Shown: piece after piece, positions 27,614-36,303 of the stretch
Layout: each line of letters starts with the position of its first letter
Position numbering within the stretch: the stretch's first letter is position 1
Source: an uncultured beta proteobacterium
GTDB lineage: Bacteria > Pseudomonadota > Gammaproteobacteria > Burkholderiales > Burkholderiaceae
Direction: 5' to 3'
Length of the DNA: 38,201 bases
NCBI GenBank assembly: GCA_903846025.1
Contig: CAIMZP010000135.1
Location: 1 to 38,201, forward strand
Notes under the pieces: generated by a model
Databases searched by the model: none
What the model saw: only the letters and a program-made list of their open reading frames with translations
Told to the model about the DNA's origin: nothing
Position numbers and translations under genes: made by a program

Positions 27614-29051
27614 CCTAGTGGCATTGAGGACCATTCTCTTTACGCTCGCATTAGGACTGATGCTATCTTCATGCGCACTATTTTCACGAAATAGCTTTCC
27701 AGAGCAAACGTCTAAGTCATTGGAACGGATTGAGCCAGCATTAGATTCAAAGAACTTTTCAATTGAAGATCAGTGGTGGCAAGCTTTTGGGGATGAGCAA
27801 CTCAATTTATTAATATCTCAGGGTCTTACACAATCAACCAGTCTTGATATAGCAGCTGCGAAAATAGCTTCAACAAAAAGCATGCTAGAGGCGGAACGAG
27901 CGAACTTTCTGCCTCAAGTTGCAATTAGCGGGGCAGTTGATAGGCAGCAATTGTCTACAAATTATATTTTTCTACCCGGTATGCCGGTGTATACCGGATA
28001 TGGAAACGTTAACGCCAGTTTAAGTTGGTCACTCGACATTTGGGGGAAACAGAAAAAATATTTTGATGCTGCGAAAAATCAAATGAAGTCAGCCCAAGCG
28101 AGCTACATGGCATCTAGATTATTAATCTCGACAACCATTGCTAGGGTCTATATAGATTATGACCGTATGACACGGTCTCGTCATTTCTATGCACGTGATT
28201 TCGAGGTAAGGAAAATTTTATATCGCATTGCACAAGAGCGACTTCGAACTGGAATGATTGATGTAGTTTTATTAAATCAGCGAAAACTAGAAATGGATAA
28301 TGCTGAGGTGAATATGAAGCAAGCTGATCTGAGTATAAGAATGGTTCAGCATCAAATAGCGGCGCTAGTACAGGAGGGGCCTACCTGGGGTGAATCATTG
28401 AAAGATCCTAGTTTAAAAACTTCCGCTTTAAATTTACCTGAAAAAATTCCATCAAATTTATTAGAAAGAAGGCCTGATTTACAGGCCCTACTAAGTCAAA
28501 TTGATGCAGCTAAATTACAATTAGAGGGTGCCAAGTTAGAATATTTGCCTGATATCAACCTTACTGGGTTTGCTGGCTTTCAATCATTTGGCTTGTCACA
28601 ACTCTTCAGCTCGAACAGCAGCCAATTTAGCATTGGACCATTAATCAATTTACCGATTTTTGATGGTGGTAGCATCGCGGCCAATATCACCGGAAAAGAA
28701 GCTGGTAGAAATGTAGCCGTCGCTAATTATCAAGAGCAACTGCTACAAGCTCTACGCGATGTTGCTGATGGTATTGCCTCTGTAAAAAGTACGCAGGAAA
28801 ACTTTATATCAAATCAAACCGCCTATCAGAGTGCGAAATCTAATTTCGATATTTCAAGAAGACGGAATGAGGTAGGAATTATTTCTAAGGAAGGTGTAAT
28901 TAATTCCGAGGAGAGCTCTTTAACCCAAGGGCAGGCGTTGGCAGATGCTAAAGCCAAAATGTTGACTGCTAATGTGATCTTAGTCCAGGCGCTTGGAGGC
29001 TCTTATTTGGAGTCTTCCCGGCAATTGAATGATCCAGCATCTGCTAAATAA
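27606..29051 (+). CDS. NodT-type outer-membrane efflux lipoprotein
   Basis: 481 residues, TolC-like outer-membrane factor with a lipoprotein signal (LMLSSC, Cys23). Two outer-membrane-efflux repeats are seen, at about 55-240 and 275-460, with the motif WWQAFGDEQLNLLI near the start, LSWSLDIWGKQKK and the matching second-repeat segment GPLINLPIFDGG. It forms the outer channel of a three-part pump with the next two genes. Start and upstream gene overlap by 8 bases, so translation is coupled to marR. Confidence 0.93.
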   Translation: MLSLVALRTILFTLALGLMLSSCALFSRNSFPEQTSKSLERIEPALDSKNFSIEDQWWQAFGDEQLNLLISQGLTQSTSLDIAAAKIASTKSMLEAERANFLPQVAISGAVDRQQLSTNYIFLPGMPVYTGYGNVNASLSWSLDIWGKQKKYFDAAKNQMKSAQASYMASRLLISTTIARVYIDYDRMTRSRHFYARDFEVRKILYRIAQERLRTGMIDVVLLNQRKLEMDNAEVNMKQADLSIRMVQHQIAALVQEGPTWGESLKDPSLKTSALNLPEKIPSNLLERRPDLQALLSQIDAAKLQLEGAKLEYLPDINLTGFAGFQSFGLSQLFSSNSSQFSIGPLINLPIFDGGSIAANITGKEAGRNVAVANYQEQLLQALRDVADGIASVKSTQENFISNQTAYQSAKSNFDISRRRNEVGIISKEGVINSEESSLTQGQALADAKAKMLTANVILVQALGGSYLESSRQLNDPASAK

Positions 29052-29069
29052 TTTAATTAGATAGAAAAA

Positions 29070-30038
29070 ATGGACACGAATTCTGCTACTCCGAAATTTA
29101 ATCGCTTAAAGGCATTCCAAATATTTTTTGGTATTTTAGCTTTTATCTTTCTCCTCGGATTTTTGTATTGGATTTTTATTGGTCGCTTCTCAGAGTCTAC
29201 TGATGATGCCTATGTCGCTGGCTCTCAAGTTCAAATTGTCGCGCAAATCGAGGGCGCAATCTCATCAGTTAATGTGTCTGATACCCAGTCCGTTAAGGAG
29301 GGGCAAGTTTTGTTTCAGATTGATCCAACTGAGGTCAAGCTTGCTTCAGAGAAAATGGACATTGATTTGCTCAATGCAGCGGCCGACTACCAGCGACGGA
29401 TTGCCCTTCAGGGTGAGGCTTCAGTATCCAAGGAGGAGCTAGATCATGCTCGCCTAGCCCTGCAAAAATCTTCTGCCAATGCACGTCAGGCTTATATCAA
29501 TGTATTGCGTGCGCAAGTATTAAGTCCCGTCGCTGCTGTTATCGCCAAGCGATACACAGAGGTAGGCCAAAGGGTTGCACCAGGGACTCCATTAGCCTTG
29601 ATGGTGGCAAGTGACGGAATATGGGTCGATGCGAACTTTAAAGAGGACCAGCTGCATAAGATTAGAGTCGGGCAAGATGCTACTTTAGAGTCAGATATAT
29701 ATGGCAGCAAAATACGTTATCACGGTAAAGTTGTTGGTTTTGCCCCCGGCACTGGATCTACTCTGGCGTTACTCCCAGCACAAAATGCTACTGGAAATTG
29801 GGTAAAAGTAGTCCAACGCTTGCCAGTGCGCATTGAATTTAATCCGGATGAATTAAAAGAATATCCCTTAAATATAGGGCTCTCTTTGTATGTCAAAGTC
29901 GATACCAAGAATGTTAATGGTGTTCCTCTTTTGGCGATGAAAGAGGGTGCTGTTCGGACGACCGATATTTATCAGAAGCAATTTGATGCAGCTGAGAAAC
30001 ATATTCAGTCATTACTCAATCACACTCAGATTCGTTAA
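29070..30038 (+). CDS. EmrA/HlyD-type membrane-fusion protein with short hairpin
   Basis: 322 residues: one N-terminal membrane helix (about 17-38), a lipoyl half-motif STDDAYVAGSQVQIVAQIEG, a coiled-coil (~85-150), a second lipoyl half, then the EmrA-characteristic LLPAQNATGNWVKVVQRLPVRI. It bridges the EmrB-like transporter to the outer-membrane factor. Typical EmrA is about 390 residues, and the shortage is mainly in the alpha-helical hairpin. It lies 18 bases after nodT and 9 before emrB. Confidence 0.9.
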   Translation: MDTNSATPKFNRLKAFQIFFGILAFIFLLGFLYWIFIGRFSESTDDAYVAGSQVQIVAQIEGAISSVNVSDTQSVKEGQVLFQIDPTEVKLASEKMDIDLLNAAADYQRRIALQGEASVSKEELDHARLALQKSSANARQAYINVLRAQVLSPVAAVIAKRYTEVGQRVAPGTPLALMVASDGIWVDANFKEDQLHKIRVGQDATLESDIYGSKIRYHGKVVGFAPGTGSTLALLPAQNATGNWVKVVQRLPVRIEFNPDELKEYPLNIGLSLYVKVDTKNVNGVPLLAMKEGAVRTTDIYQKQFDAAEKHIQSLLNHTQIR

Positions 30039-30047
30039 AAAATTTAA

Positions 30048-31583
30048 ATGGCTTCAAATCAAGAGCTAGAGCCATTGCATGGGTACAAGCTAGTCTTAGG
30101 GACTCTTGCGTTAGCACTTGGTTCATTCATGAACGTCTTAGACATGTCGATTGCCAATGTAGCACTACCAACCATTGCTGGTGATTTTGCGGTAAGCCCA
30201 ACTCAAGGGACATGGTTAATTACTTCTTATGCTGTTAGTGAAGCTATTTTTTTACCGTTAACAGGGTGGCTATCTCAGAGAATTGGCGAGGTAAGACAGT
30301 TTTTATTTGCCACTATTTTATTTACTTTAGCTTCAATGCTTTGCGGAATCGCTCCGAGCTTTCAGTTTTTAGTAATTGCGCGTATTTTGCAAGGGGTCGT
30401 AGGGGCATCCATGATTCCGCTGTCACAAGCTTTACTCATGAAATCATTTCCTCCTGATAAGCGAGGTATGGCCTTAGGTATATGGGCAACTACTACAGTG
30501 GTAGCGCCGGTGCTGGGCCCATTTATTGGGGGTTGGTTAACGGATAATCTAGTATGGCGTTGGGCTTTTTATATCAATTTACCATTCGGAATTATTAGCG
30601 CCTATTTAGTGTATTGGTTATTTGGCGCTCCAAAACCGGAGGCTTCTACGGATAAGATTGACCTAGTAGGAATATGCCTATTGATTTGCGCAGTAGGGAC
30701 TATGCAAATTGCATTGGATAAGGGCAGTGAGTTAGATTGGCTATCCTCGCCAATCATTTGTTTTTTAGGTGCTGTATCCATAATTGGGTGGATCTCATTT
30801 GTTTTGTGGGAATTAGGCGCCCAGTTTCCAATAGTTAATTTACGTTTATTCAAGCTGGTGAACTTTCGAATGTCGGCTATTTGCTTGGGATTAGGCTCAT
30901 TTGCTTTTTATATCTATATTGTGATTGGCCCTTTATGGCTACAAACCCAGTTAGGCTACACCGCTTTTAACGCAGGAAAGGTTATGGCAGTTACTGGTAT
31001 TTTGGCTCTCTTTTGCGGCCCTCTTTTTGGCGCTAATATTCATCGAGTGGATGCTCGAATCATTGCTACTATTGGCTTTATTGCAATGGCTATCGGTTGT
31101 TGGATGGCTGCTAACTTCACCACCAACGTGGATGAGACAAGTCTAATGCTTGCCAGAGTAATTATGGGCGTTGGTATTGCGGGATTTTTTATGCCAATGT
31201 CGGCAATATCAATGTCCCAACTCCAAGGTAGTCAGATTGCATCGGGAACGGGGATATCTAATTTTTTGCGTAATATTGGCGCTAGCGTTGGTACCGCCGT
31301 CTCAACGACTTTGTGGCAAGATAACGCCACTAGACATCATGCGCAATTAGTGGAGAGCGTGCAGATGGGCAATCCTGCTTATACACAATTTACAGATCAG
31401 GCGCTAAATCTAGGTATGACTGAGATGCAAAAAAATGCATACATCGACAGCCTTATTAATTCTCAAGCCTACCTACTTTCCACCAATCAACTGATGCTCA
31501 TTGGTACGGTAATTTTAATTTGCCTAATTCCTCTAATTTGGATGGCTAAACCACCATTTGGATCGGGTAAAGGGGCCCATTAA
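30048..31583 (+). CDS. EmrB/QacA-type DHA2 family MFS drug exporter
   Basis: 511 residues with 14 predicted helices. Diagnostic motifs are LDMSIANVALPTIAGD (helix 1), GWLSQRIGEVRQ (motif A) and APVLGPFIGGWL (antiporter motif C). It uses the proton gradient to expel hydrophobic compounds through EmrA and NodT. The Shine-Dalgarno is poor (TTAAAAAATTTAA), suggesting translational coupling to the gene before it. Last gene of the operon; a G/C hairpin follows. Confidence 0.93.
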   Translation: MASNQELEPLHGYKLVLGTLALALGSFMNVLDMSIANVALPTIAGDFAVSPTQGTWLITSYAVSEAIFLPLTGWLSQRIGEVRQFLFATILFTLASMLCGIAPSFQFLVIARILQGVVGASMIPLSQALLMKSFPPDKRGMALGIWATTTVVAPVLGPFIGGWLTDNLVWRWAFYINLPFGIISAYLVYWLFGAPKPEASTDKIDLVGICLLICAVGTMQIALDKGSELDWLSSPIICFLGAVSIIGWISFVLWELGAQFPIVNLRLFKLVNFRMSAICLGLGSFAFYIYIVIGPLWLQTQLGYTAFNAGKVMAVTGILALFCGPLFGANIHRVDARIIATIGFIAMAIGCWMAANFTTNVDETSLMLARVIMGVGIAGFFMPMSAISMSQLQGSQIASGTGISNFLRNIGASVGTAVSTTLWQDNATRHHAQLVESVQMGNPAYTQFTDQALNLGMTEMQKNAYIDSLINSQAYLLSTNQLMLIGTVILICLIPLIWMAKPPFGSGKGAH

Positions 31584-31588
31584 AATTC

Positions 31589-31610
31589 TGGCGCTGCCTT
31601 TTGGGCGCCA
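31589..31610 (+). terminator. Hairpin after emrB
   Basis: TGGCGC / GCGCCA six-base stem that continues as CC/GG past a two-base bulge around a TTTT loop. It has no clear T-run, so it is only a candidate end for the efflux operon. Confidence 0.45.
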
Positions 31611-31651
31611 CTTGTAATAAGAGTGAAGTCAATATTTAGGAGGATATTTTT

Positions 31652-32224
31652 TTACTCTCTTGAAGCTTCAATTACCATATTTACGGTTACGTCATCACCT
31701 ACAAAGGGTGTGTATTTTCCTAGATTAAAATCTGAACGACTTAGCTTAACGATAGCATTGGCGCCACAGGTATATTTCAATGTAAGTAAGTTACGGCTAC
31801 AGGAAATTTCACTCACTTCAATCGCTATAGGTTTTGTAACGCCCTTAATGGTTACCTCACCGTTAATTGGGGGGATACCATTCTTATTAAAAATGAATTG
31901 TTCCGATTTAAAGGTGGCTACTGGAAATCGCTCCGTTGCAAAAAAGTCTTCCGATTGAATGATTTTATTAAATACGGCAGAGCCAGTGCTGACGGACTTT
32001 GTATCTATGGTCATATCAATGGTTCCGCCATTGTTTTCTTCATTTAGCGTAATGATTCCAGTCACGCCATCAAAGCGACTTGTCTGTATCGAGTAATTTA
32101 GGTGTCTGTAGCTAAAGCTAACGAAAGTATGCTCTGGATCGGCCGTATACACGTCAGCTCCCTGACATAGACTTGCTATGGAGGAAGCTAGAAGAAAAGT
32201 GGCAATTGATATAAATTTCATCAA
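31652..32224 (-). CDS. YceI family exported protein
   Basis: 190 residues. The signal peptide (MMKFISIATFLLASSIASLCQGA) is followed by the YceI lipocalin-like barrel: YTADPEHTFVSFSYRHLN at the start, ERFPVATFKSEQF, INGEVTIKGVTKPI and the terminal FVGDDVTVNMVIEA. YceI proteins bind long polyisoprenoids such as quinones in the periplasm. Two cysteines (CSRN and YTCGA) could form a disulfide, which is not a standard feature. It lies downstream of the DUF4399 gene (40 bases between), so the two may be co-transcribed. Confidence 0.93.
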   Translation of the reverse strand: MMKFISIATFLLASSIASLCQGADVYTADPEHTFVSFSYRHLNYSIQTSRFDGVTGIITLNEENNGGTIDMTIDTKSVSTGSAVFNKIIQSEDFFATERFPVATFKSEQFIFNKNGIPPINGEVTIKGVTKPIAIEVSEISCSRNLLTLKYTCGANAIVKLSRSDFNLGKYTPFVGDDVTVNMVIEASRE

Positions 32225-32264
32225 TGCCCTTTTAATCTTTGCCTAAGCCAATGCTTAACAAGCC

Positions 32265-32657
32265 TTATTTCACCGCAACTTCGATCGATTTTTCTAATTT
32301 AGGGCCATAGGATTGATGTGCTCCGTTAGCAAATTGCATAGTGAGTTTATATTTTCCTGGAGGAAGATTCACTTCAGTTTCAGTTTGGCCTTTGCCAAAA
32401 TGTTTATGAGTCTCATCCATTGGGATGACTACCCCAGAAGGGATGCTCTCAGCATTAATTAACAAATGGTGGTGACCAGTATTGGTGGTCATATCACCAG
32501 CTGGCGCGATCGTCATTCCAGACACAGCAAAGACGACTTTAAAAGGACTTGTAACGGTAGCGCCATTTTTAGGCTCTACGAAATCTACTGATTGCGCAAA
32601 CGCGAAATGGCTAGAAAAAGTGATTAAAGCACCTAAAAATAGAGACCTCAGCTTCAT
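32265..32657 (-). CDS. DUF4399 domain exported protein
   Basis: 130 residues with a signal peptide (MKLRSLFLGALITFSSHFAFA) and the DUF4399 pattern: VEPKNGATVTSPFKVVFAVSGM, NTGHHHLLIN and KYKLTMQFANGAHQSYGP. The histidine cluster GHHHL plus HKHFG suggests metal binding (inference). Periplasmic, function unknown. It is the first gene of a likely pair with yceI; start has a GAGGAGCATT-type Shine-Dalgarno upstream of the ATG. Confidence 0.88.
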   Translation of the reverse strand: MKLRSLFLGALITFSSHFAFAQSVDFVEPKNGATVTSPFKVVFAVSGMTIAPAGDMTTNTGHHHLLINAESIPSGVVIPMDETHKHFGKGQTETEVNLPPGKYKLTMQFANGAHQSYGPKLEKSIEVAVK

Positions 32658-32832
32658 TTAATGCTCCTCTGTGTTGAATGATCGGTATTGAATTGATACA
32701 GCTGGTACAGGTTGAATACTACAGATGTTTCGGAAGAAATGTTTTTCGTTTATTTATCGGCTTATTTGCATCATAGAAGGATTTCCACATCTGTATGCCT
32801 TCTTTATAGGTTTTTAAATCACCTACTATTAA

Positions 32833-33123
32833 TCAGGATATTTTTATGCGGAGACTTTTACGTGTTTTTTCGTAAAAACCGTCTGGTTTGGACTTGACCC
32901 AGTGAATAAATTTTTGCATTTCCGGGTGAGATTGAAGTGCAACAGAGTTATTTAATTGAACGGCTAACTCAGTTTCTGTAAAAAGAGCATGTATCTGTCG
33001 ATGACAAATACGGTGGAGGTATTCAGTATTTTTCCCCCCTTTTGACTTGGGGATTAGGTGGTGGGCATCTTTTTGTGATTTTGGGATGGGGCGATTGCAA
33101 ATTGGGCAAATGAGATCGGACAT
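32833..33123 (-). CDS. Small HNH endonuclease domain protein
   Basis: 96 residues from the internal Met at 33123, preceded by GAGAAG. The sequence ICPICNRPIPKSQKDAHHLIPKSKGGKNTEYLHRICHRQIHALF shows an HNH fold with a CxxC zinc site (Cys6, Cys9), the His21-His22 core, Asn32 and a C-H-x3-H second half. A short Lys-rich helical tail follows. Free-standing HNH proteins nick or cut DNA, but the role here is unknown. Nothing around it suggests an intron, phage or restriction partner. Divergent from the photolyase operon. Confidence 0.85.
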   Translation of the reverse strand: MSDLICPICNRPIPKSQKDAHHLIPKSKGGKNTEYLHRICHRQIHALFTETELAVQLNNSVALQSHPEMQKFIHWVKSKPDGFYEKTRKSLRIKIS

Positions 33124-33292
33124 TTTCTTCTCGCTTGGAGTCTCAAGAGAGACCATTTTTTGGCGAATTTTTCCAATCATCTTATGTATTCTGCAGGGGA
33201 TTACTTCAAGGGAGTTAATGACATGGGGGCTATGGCTTTAGTTTTATATTTGACTGCGCACTAGTTTAGTAAATAAGTTTTAAACTTGCACA

Positions 33293-33562
33293 GTGACAAA
33301 ATCTCACCTTAAAACCCTGTCGGTACCAGATCTATCTCGCCTGATTGAAATGGCCTGGGAGGATCGTACCCCTTTTGATGCTATTGAGAAAATTTTTGGA
33401 CTCTCAGAATCTCAAGTAATTGCAACCATGCGCAATGCGCTTAAGCGTAATTCGTTCGAGCTATGGCGTAAACGGGTTACCGGAAGAGTTACAAAACATA
33501 CGGCCCTTCGCAGTAAAGCAGTTGTTCGCGCTTATTGCGCAACCCAATACAAGCACAAATGA
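33293..33562 (+). CDS. TIGR03643 family protein (photolyase partner, function unknown)
   Basis: 89 residues, basic. The family pattern is LIEMAWEDRTPFDAIEKIFGLSESQVIATMRNALKRNSFELWRKRVTGR, predicted as a helix-turn-helix-like fold: it looks like a compact DNA-binding protein (inference). It is known mostly from gene neighbourhoods with cryptochrome/photolyase genes, as here. Start is GTG; a -35-like TTGACT lies about 40 bases upstream. Its stop codon overlaps the photolyase start (ATGA), which indicates translational coupling. Confidence 0.85.
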   Translation: MTKSHLKTLSVPDLSRLIEMAWEDRTPFDAIEKIFGLSESQVIATMRNALKRNSFELWRKRVTGRVTKHTALRSKAVVRAYCATQYKHK

Positions 33563-35094
33563 GCTGTCAAAATAGACTGGTATTGATTCTGGGCGATCAG
33601 CTAGATTTGCAAGGAGCTGCGCTTCGGGATTTTGATCCGAAGACCGATGAAGTCATCATGATTGAGTCGGCCAACGAGGCCAAATATGTCTGGTCACATA
33701 AAGCTAAGATTGCCTTATTTTTATCGGCAATGCGCCACTTTGCCGCGGACTTAGAAAGGCAGAAATATCCGATCACATATATCAGGGAGGCTTCACTGCC
33801 GATTGTTGATATCTTGAAGGAGCAACTTCTTAAAAGGAAAATAACTCGCTTGGTTTGCGTAGAGCCAGGTGAATGGCGCCTAAAGCTAGCTCTTGAAGCG
33901 TTGGCGCAAGATTTGCATCTAGAACTGGAAATGCGCGAGGATGACCATTTCTATTGTTCCCATCAAGAGTTTTTAGCTTGGGCAAGTAATAAAAAAGAAC
34001 TTAGGCTGGAATATTTTTATCGCCTAATGCGAAAGACCCATGGGGTTTTAGTGGGGGAGGATGGCAATCCTGAAGGTGGCCAATGGAATTTTGACCGGGA
34101 TAACCGGAAGCCCTATCCAAAAAAAGGCCCTGGCATAATCGATCCGCCAGCTTCATTTGAGATTGATGAAATCACTGGGGAGGTCCTGAAATATGTGACC
34201 AGGGTCTACAAAGATCACCCAGGTTCCTTGGACGCTTTCAATTGGCCCGTTACCAGATCACAGGCCTTGGAGGCACTGCATCATTTTGTGGAATATCGAT
34301 TGAGGTATTTTGGTATTTTTGAAGATGCTATGTGGACTGACACCCCATTTGGTTGGCATTCAGTTCTATCTAGCTCCCTCAATTTGAAATTACTCAACCC
34401 TAGGGAGGTTGTTGATGCTGTAATCGTGGCCTGGAAAAAATATTCCTTAGACCTATCAGCTGTAGAGGGGTTTGTGAGGCAAATTCTCGGCTGGAGAGAG
34501 TTTGTTCGGGGTATGTATTACATGGACATGCCCAAGATGGCTCAAGATAATTATTACGAGCATAAGCGAGCGCTACCAAAATGGTATTGGACTGGCCAAA
34601 CTAACATGTCCTGCATGAAGGATGCTATCGGCCAAACTCTCCAGTATGGTTATGCACATCACATTCAGCGTTTGATGGTTACTGGAAATTTTGCACTTTT
34701 AGCGGAGATTCTTCCAACTGAAGTGTGTGATTGGTACCTGGCTATCTATGTTGATGCCATTGAGTGGGTTGAGCTCCCTAACACCGCTGGTATGGCCTTG
34801 TTTGCCAATGGGGGGCGCTTCACCAGCAAGCCGTATATTGCTAGCGGCGCGTATATTAAGCGTATGAGTAATTATTGTGGCTCTTGTAAATACAAGCCCG
34901 AGATTCGTTTTGGTGAAAGCGCATGCCCAATCACGACGCTCTATTGGAATTTTTTAATTAAGCACCGCCCGCAATTTGAAGCTAGCCCTAGAACAAAATT
35001 AATGACAGCTAATTTAAATAGGATTAGTAAGGATGATCAAGATGCCATTGAGATTCATGCTCAGAAAATCCTAAACCATTTAGATGGGCTTTAG
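33559..35094 (+). CDS. Iron-sulfur bacterial cryptochrome/(6-4) photolyase (FeS-BCP)
   Basis: 511 residues from the ATG at 33559. N-terminal Rossmann domain (LVLILGDQLD) for a lumazine-type antenna, then the helical FAD domain. Four cysteines, Cys352, Cys440, Cys443 and Cys456 (NMSCMKD, YCGSCK, SACPITTLYWNF), fall at PhrB-type spacing (350/438/441/454 in Agrobacterium PhrB), so a [4Fe-4S] cluster is expected. It should repair (6-4) photoproducts with light, or act as a photoreceptor. The track start at 33535 would overlap the upstream gene; the ATGA overlap decides the start. Confidence 0.93.
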   Translation: MSCQNRLVLILGDQLDLQGAALRDFDPKTDEVIMIESANEAKYVWSHKAKIALFLSAMRHFAADLERQKYPITYIREASLPIVDILKEQLLKRKITRLVCVEPGEWRLKLALEALAQDLHLELEMREDDHFYCSHQEFLAWASNKKELRLEYFYRLMRKTHGVLVGEDGNPEGGQWNFDRDNRKPYPKKGPGIIDPPASFEIDEITGEVLKYVTRVYKDHPGSLDAFNWPVTRSQALEALHHFVEYRLRYFGIFEDAMWTDTPFGWHSVLSSSLNLKLLNPREVVDAVIVAWKKYSLDLSAVEGFVRQILGWREFVRGMYYMDMPKMAQDNYYEHKRALPKWYWTGQTNMSCMKDAIGQTLQYGYAHHIQRLMVTGNFALLAEILPTEVCDWYLAIYVDAIEWVELPNTAGMALFANGGRFTSKPYIASGAYIKRMSNYCGSCKYKPEIRFGESACPITTLYWNFLIKHRPQFEASPRTKLMTANLNRISKDDQDAIEIHAQKILNHLDGL

Positions 35095-35103
35095 AGGTTG
35101 GCT

Positions 35104-35271
35104 GTGAAACAATCGTTTAAGGGTAATAAAGCTTTTTTGCCTAGCAAGAGCTGTGCTGTCTGCAAAAAAGAAATGGTCTGGCGAAAGTCTTGGGCTAAAA
35201 ACTGGGATGCGGTTAAATACTGCTCCGATGCCTGTAGGGCCAATAAGCTACAGGATAAATGTGCTGAGTAA
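35104..35271 (+). CDS. DUF2256 small zinc-ribbon-like protein, missed by ORF track
   Basis: 55 residues starting at GTG (AGAGG Shine-Dalgarno, 9 bases after the photolyase stop). It reads KGNKAFLPSKSCAVCKKEMV, then WRKSWAKNWDAVKYCSDACR: two CxxC/CxxxC pairs (Cys17/20 and Cys40/44) and the conserved W-R-K-x-W of DUF2256. Function unknown, possibly zinc binding. The family is commonly encoded beside photolyase/cryptochrome genes, and it completes a three-gene operon here. It was omitted from the track for length. Confidence 0.88.
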   Translation: MKQSFKGNKAFLPSKSCAVCKKEMVWRKSWAKNWDAVKYCSDACRANKLQDKCAE

Positions 35272-35283
35272 AGCTACGCTAGA

Positions 35284-36303
35284 TTAGTCGCTTGGCTTTG
35301 AGTTACTTTGACTTTCAATTATCTGCCCTGCTAGTTTATAGCCACTAAGCCAAGCGCCCTCAACCCTGCCTCCATGAAGCCAGTCCCCACAAAGCCCTAG
35401 TTTTGAGCTTGGATTAAAATGGCATTCTGGTTTGGGGTCCATAAAACCGCTTGCATAACGCCAGCGATGCGTTGTAATTTCAGCATCCTGACAATTTAAT
35501 CCGAGTTTTTTTGCGCAATTAAGAATCAGTGCCGTCACTTCATCTTTTTCAAACTCTATATTCTGCTGGCTCCATTCTGGATTTGCATGAATTGTCCAGC
35601 AATCGAGTCCATCACGACCAGGTTTGGAATTATTTCTGCAGACCCAGCTAATAATTTCATGGTTTACAAACATAGCATCAAATGGCAGGGTGGGCTGCCC
35701 TTGAAAGCGCGCCATTACCGTCCAGCACCCCCTCATATCAGCTGCTTTACTGATTTGATTAATTTCTTTGTTCATTGATTTAGTTAATGCAAATGTCTGT
35801 GGGGCGGGCAGGGCAAGGATGAGGTAATCAAAATTTTGGCCTAATTGCTCAGATTCTTTGGTGTGAAGTAACCACTTACCATTTTTACGTTCAATTTGAT
35901 CAATTGTTTGATTAAATTGAACAGATAAGCTTTTGGCTAAATACCTTCCGGGAGAGCTCATATCTGGAAGGCCAACATAGCGGTGCTCTTTTGAAAATGA
36001 TTCTCGCAATTGATCATCTTCAAAAACTCTCACTGCAGGCATCCAAGTCGCAGCGACATTATTTTTAATCCACGAATCCAACTCCTTAATAAAAAGAGGA
36101 TCCCTCGCTGTGAAGTATTGAGCGCCATGATCGGCAGTCCACCCATCACCGTACCGAGTGCTCATACGTCCACTGGGGCCGCGACTCTTTTCAAAGATTT
36201 CAACCTTGTATCCAAGTGATTGCAGATGGGTAGCGCAGCTCAGGCCTGCTATTCCGGCGCCTACAATGGCGATACTTTCTTGTCTATTAATTTGCAATTT
36301 CAT
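35284..36303 (-). CDS. Renalase-like FAD/NAD(P)-dependent oxidoreductase
   Basis: 339 residues from the ATG at 36303 (the track's TTG is two codons earlier). The dinucleotide-binding motif IVGAGIAGLSCATHL is followed by FEKSRGPSGRMSTRYGDGWTADHGAQYFTARD, typical of the COG3380 amine-oxidase-like group often found with photolyase genes. A conserved FAD block close to the C-terminus reads LGLCGDWLHGGRVEGAWLSG. Cytoplasmic. The substrate is unknown. It overlaps the end of alkB by 17 bases and converges on the photolyase operon with only 12 bases between. Confidence 0.9.
   Translation of the reverse strand: MKLQINRQESIAIVGAGIAGLSCATHLQSLGYKVEIFEKSRGPSGRMSTRYGDGWTADHGAQYFTARDPLFIKELDSWIKNNVAATWMPAVRVFEDDQLRESFSKEHRYVGLPDMSSPGRYLAKSLSVQFNQTIDQIERKNGKWLLHTKESEQLGQNFDYLILALPAPQTFALTKSMNKEINQISKAADMRGCWTVMARFQGQPTLPFDAMFVNHEIISWVCRNNSKPGRDGLDCWTIHANPEWSQQNIEFEKDEVTALILNCAKKLGLNCQDAEITTHRWRYASGFMDPKPECHFNPSSKLGLCGDWLHGGRVEGAWLSGYKLAGQIIESQSNSKPSD

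Noticed and set aside
32833-33123. HNH protein as a sign of a group I/II intron, restriction system or prophage
   Set aside because: No intron-like structure, methyltransferase, integrase or phage gene flanks it; it stands as a lone small gene.
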